Shown here piece by piece: positions 63,016 through 64,000 of a stretch of DNA of 64,000 nt. This DNA is from Pedobacter psychrodurus (GTDB taxonomy: Bacteria > Bacteroidota > Bacteroidia > Sphingobacteriales > Sphingobacteriaceae). Made by a program: the position numbers and the translations under genes. The number at the start of each line of letters is the position of its first letter. Position 1 is the first letter of the stretch. Location of the stretch: assembly GCF_004331735.1 (NCBI RefSeq), contig NZ_SJSO01000006.1:248001-312000 (forward strand), written 5' to 3'. The notes beneath the pieces are model-generated. The model did not search any database. It saw nothing but the letters and a program-made list of their open reading frames with translations, and was not told the origin of the DNA.

Positions 63016-63588
63016 ATGAAAACCGGTCTCTTCTTTGGTTCATATAACCCAATCCATACTGGGCATTTAATTATTGCCAATTACATGGCTAATCATACCG
63101 AACTTGATGAAGTATGGCTGGTGATTTCTCCGCACAACCCTTTAAAAAATAAAAGTGGCTTGACCAATATGTACGACCGTTTGGAAATGGCCAAATTGGC
63201 GACAGAAAATGCTGAACACATCCGTGTGAGCGATATCGAATTTGCATTGCCGCAGCCATCATACACAATCGACACCTTAACCTACTTACACGAAAAATAT
63301 CCTGAAAAGGAATTTGTGTTGATTATGGGCGCCGATAATCTGGTATCATTCAAAAAGTGGAAAAATTACGAGGTGCTTTTAAAAAACTACCAGATTTACG
63401 TTTACCCACGCCCCGAGGCGAATGTAAGTGAATGGAAAAACCACCCTTCCATCACTTTTACCAAAACCCCTTTAATGGAAATTTCCTCAACCTTTATCCG
63501 CAAAGCCATTAAGGAGAAAAAGAATATCCAGTTTTTCCTGCCTTATAAAGTGATAGATTTCATTGAAGGCAAAGGAATGTACAAATAG
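63016..63588 (+). CDS. nadD: Nicotinate-nucleotide adenylyltransferase
   Basis: NadD makes nicotinate adenine dinucleotide for NAD synthesis. The 190-residue protein has the adenylyltransferase start GLFFGSYNPIHTGHLIIAN with HxGH. VLIMGADNLVSFKKWKNY is characteristic, and ISSTFIRKAI at the end is the conserved SSTxIR. The usual Phe of GxFDP is a Tyr here (GSYNP). Confidence 0.94.
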   Translation: MKTGLFFGSYNPIHTGHLIIANYMANHTELDEVWLVISPHNPLKNKSGLTNMYDRLEMAKLATENAEHIRVSDIEFALPQPSYTIDTLTYLHEKYPEKEFVLIMGADNLVSFKKWKNYEVLLKNYQIYVYPRPEANVSEWKNHPSITFTKTPLMEISSTFIRKAIKEKKNIQFFLPYKVIDFIEGKGMYK

Positions 63589-63728
63589 CACGCCATCAAC
63601 AACCCTAAATTAACGCCGATAAAAGCAACAGGCTTACAACATATTGTATTAAATCGATTACTTGGATTGGTTTTTGTTTAATTCGCCTTTTGATTATTAA
63701 TTTAGCGGCAGCAGATACAACAAAACAC

Positions 63729-64000
63729 GTGAGAAAAAACTTATTTATAATTATTGCCCTTTGTGGTACCGCATTTTCTGCGAGTGCACAACAAAAAACC
63801 TATTTAGAATTATTGGCCAATCAACCTAAATGGGTCGATTCGGTTTTTAACAAACTTAACCGCAGAGAGCGTATTGCACAGATGTTCTTTGTTAGAGCGC
63901 ATACCAATCTGGGTAAAAAATATACCGATTCAGTTGGTCAGGTGATTAAAAAAGAACAATTAGGTGGGGTTATCTTTTTTCAAGGAGGCCCCGGCCGACA
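63729..64000 (+). CDS. GH3-type beta-N-acetylhexosaminidase, 5' fragment
   Basis: It starts at GTG (MRKNLFIIIALCGTAFSASAQ, a signal peptide) and runs off the window after 90 codons. The mature start, WVDSVFNKLNRRERIAQMFFVRAH, and then QLGGVIFFQGGPGR, matches the N-terminal part of GH3 N-acetylglucosaminidase-type enzymes. In Bacteroidota such enzymes often carry an added beta-lactamase domain, which cannot be seen here. Confidence 0.75.
   Translation, partial: MRKNLFIIIALCGTAFSASAQQKTYLELLANQPKWVDSVFNKLNRRERIAQMFFVRAHTNLGKKYTDSVGQVIKKEQLGGVIFFQGGPGR

Overview
The window looks like chromosome of a Bacteroidota bacterium close to Pedobacter (Sphingobacteriaceae). The evidence is a SusC/SusD pair, many SCKK-type lipoproteins, an IPExxxVDY protein next to acpP-fabF-rnc, an arginine cluster with an N-acylornithine carbamoyltransferase, TAnnTTTG-like promoters and generally AT-rich DNA. 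The genus is inferred from protein flavour, not from a 16S gene. No rRNA, CRISPR array or large mobile element is visible.

Layout. 1-2.4 kb: end of an SPFH-like protein, a HEPN-like small protein and the RNA ligase RtcB. 2.6-18.3 kb: an aminotransferase, a RelE-type toxin-antitoxin pair, argH, an S9 peptidase, then a long minus-strand arginine operon read as GNAT, argG, argC, argD, argF', argB, proC, argE. Val90 in ArgF' points to succinylated intermediates. Two S23/IVP four-helix-bundle genes sit inside this operon, each between inverted purine-rich arms. 18.9-22.3 kb: a DUF4397 lipoprotein and an AT-rich trio (Cys-rich repeat peptide, DUF4221 lipoprotein, CxxC lipoprotein). 22.3-28.7 kb: a SusC/SusD/fasciclin/DUF5007-like operon. 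29.1-34.6 kb: an iron-type TonB receptor operon with two Fur-like palindromes at its promoter.

35-48 kb holds mostly single genes: M28, M57 and S9 peptidases, a methyltransferase, a beta-CASP nuclease, a YtxH protein, a Gln-rich DUF6600-like protein, an RsmI-like methylase and DinB. These are separated by repeats and gene remnants. 48.3-53.1 kb: a rifampin phosphotransferase-like enzyme and a beta-helix protein. 53.1-53.6 kb: tRNA-Ser(GGA), a broken GIY-YIG nuclease gene and a second partial tRNA-Ser. 53.7-58.2 kb: pyk, an IPExxxVDY protein, acpP, fabF, rnc. 58.4-60.5 kb: two tandem paralogous exported proteins and a decayed plsC. 60.9-64 kb: yicC, gmk, a VapBC-type pair, nadD and the start of a GH3 gene.

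The most unusual observations are (i) the two IVP genes enclosed by inverted arms inside the arginine operon, resembling 23S rRNA intervening sequences placed in an mRNA; (ii) the tRNA-Ser / GIY-YIG / half-tRNA arrangement, which looks like the scar of a tiny tRNA-targeting element; (iii) a HEPN-like protein coupled to RtcB; (iv) the triple four-cysteine-repeat peptide with its CxxC partner; and (v) a structured intergenic repeat family in three copies plus a fragment, two of them beside decayed genes.
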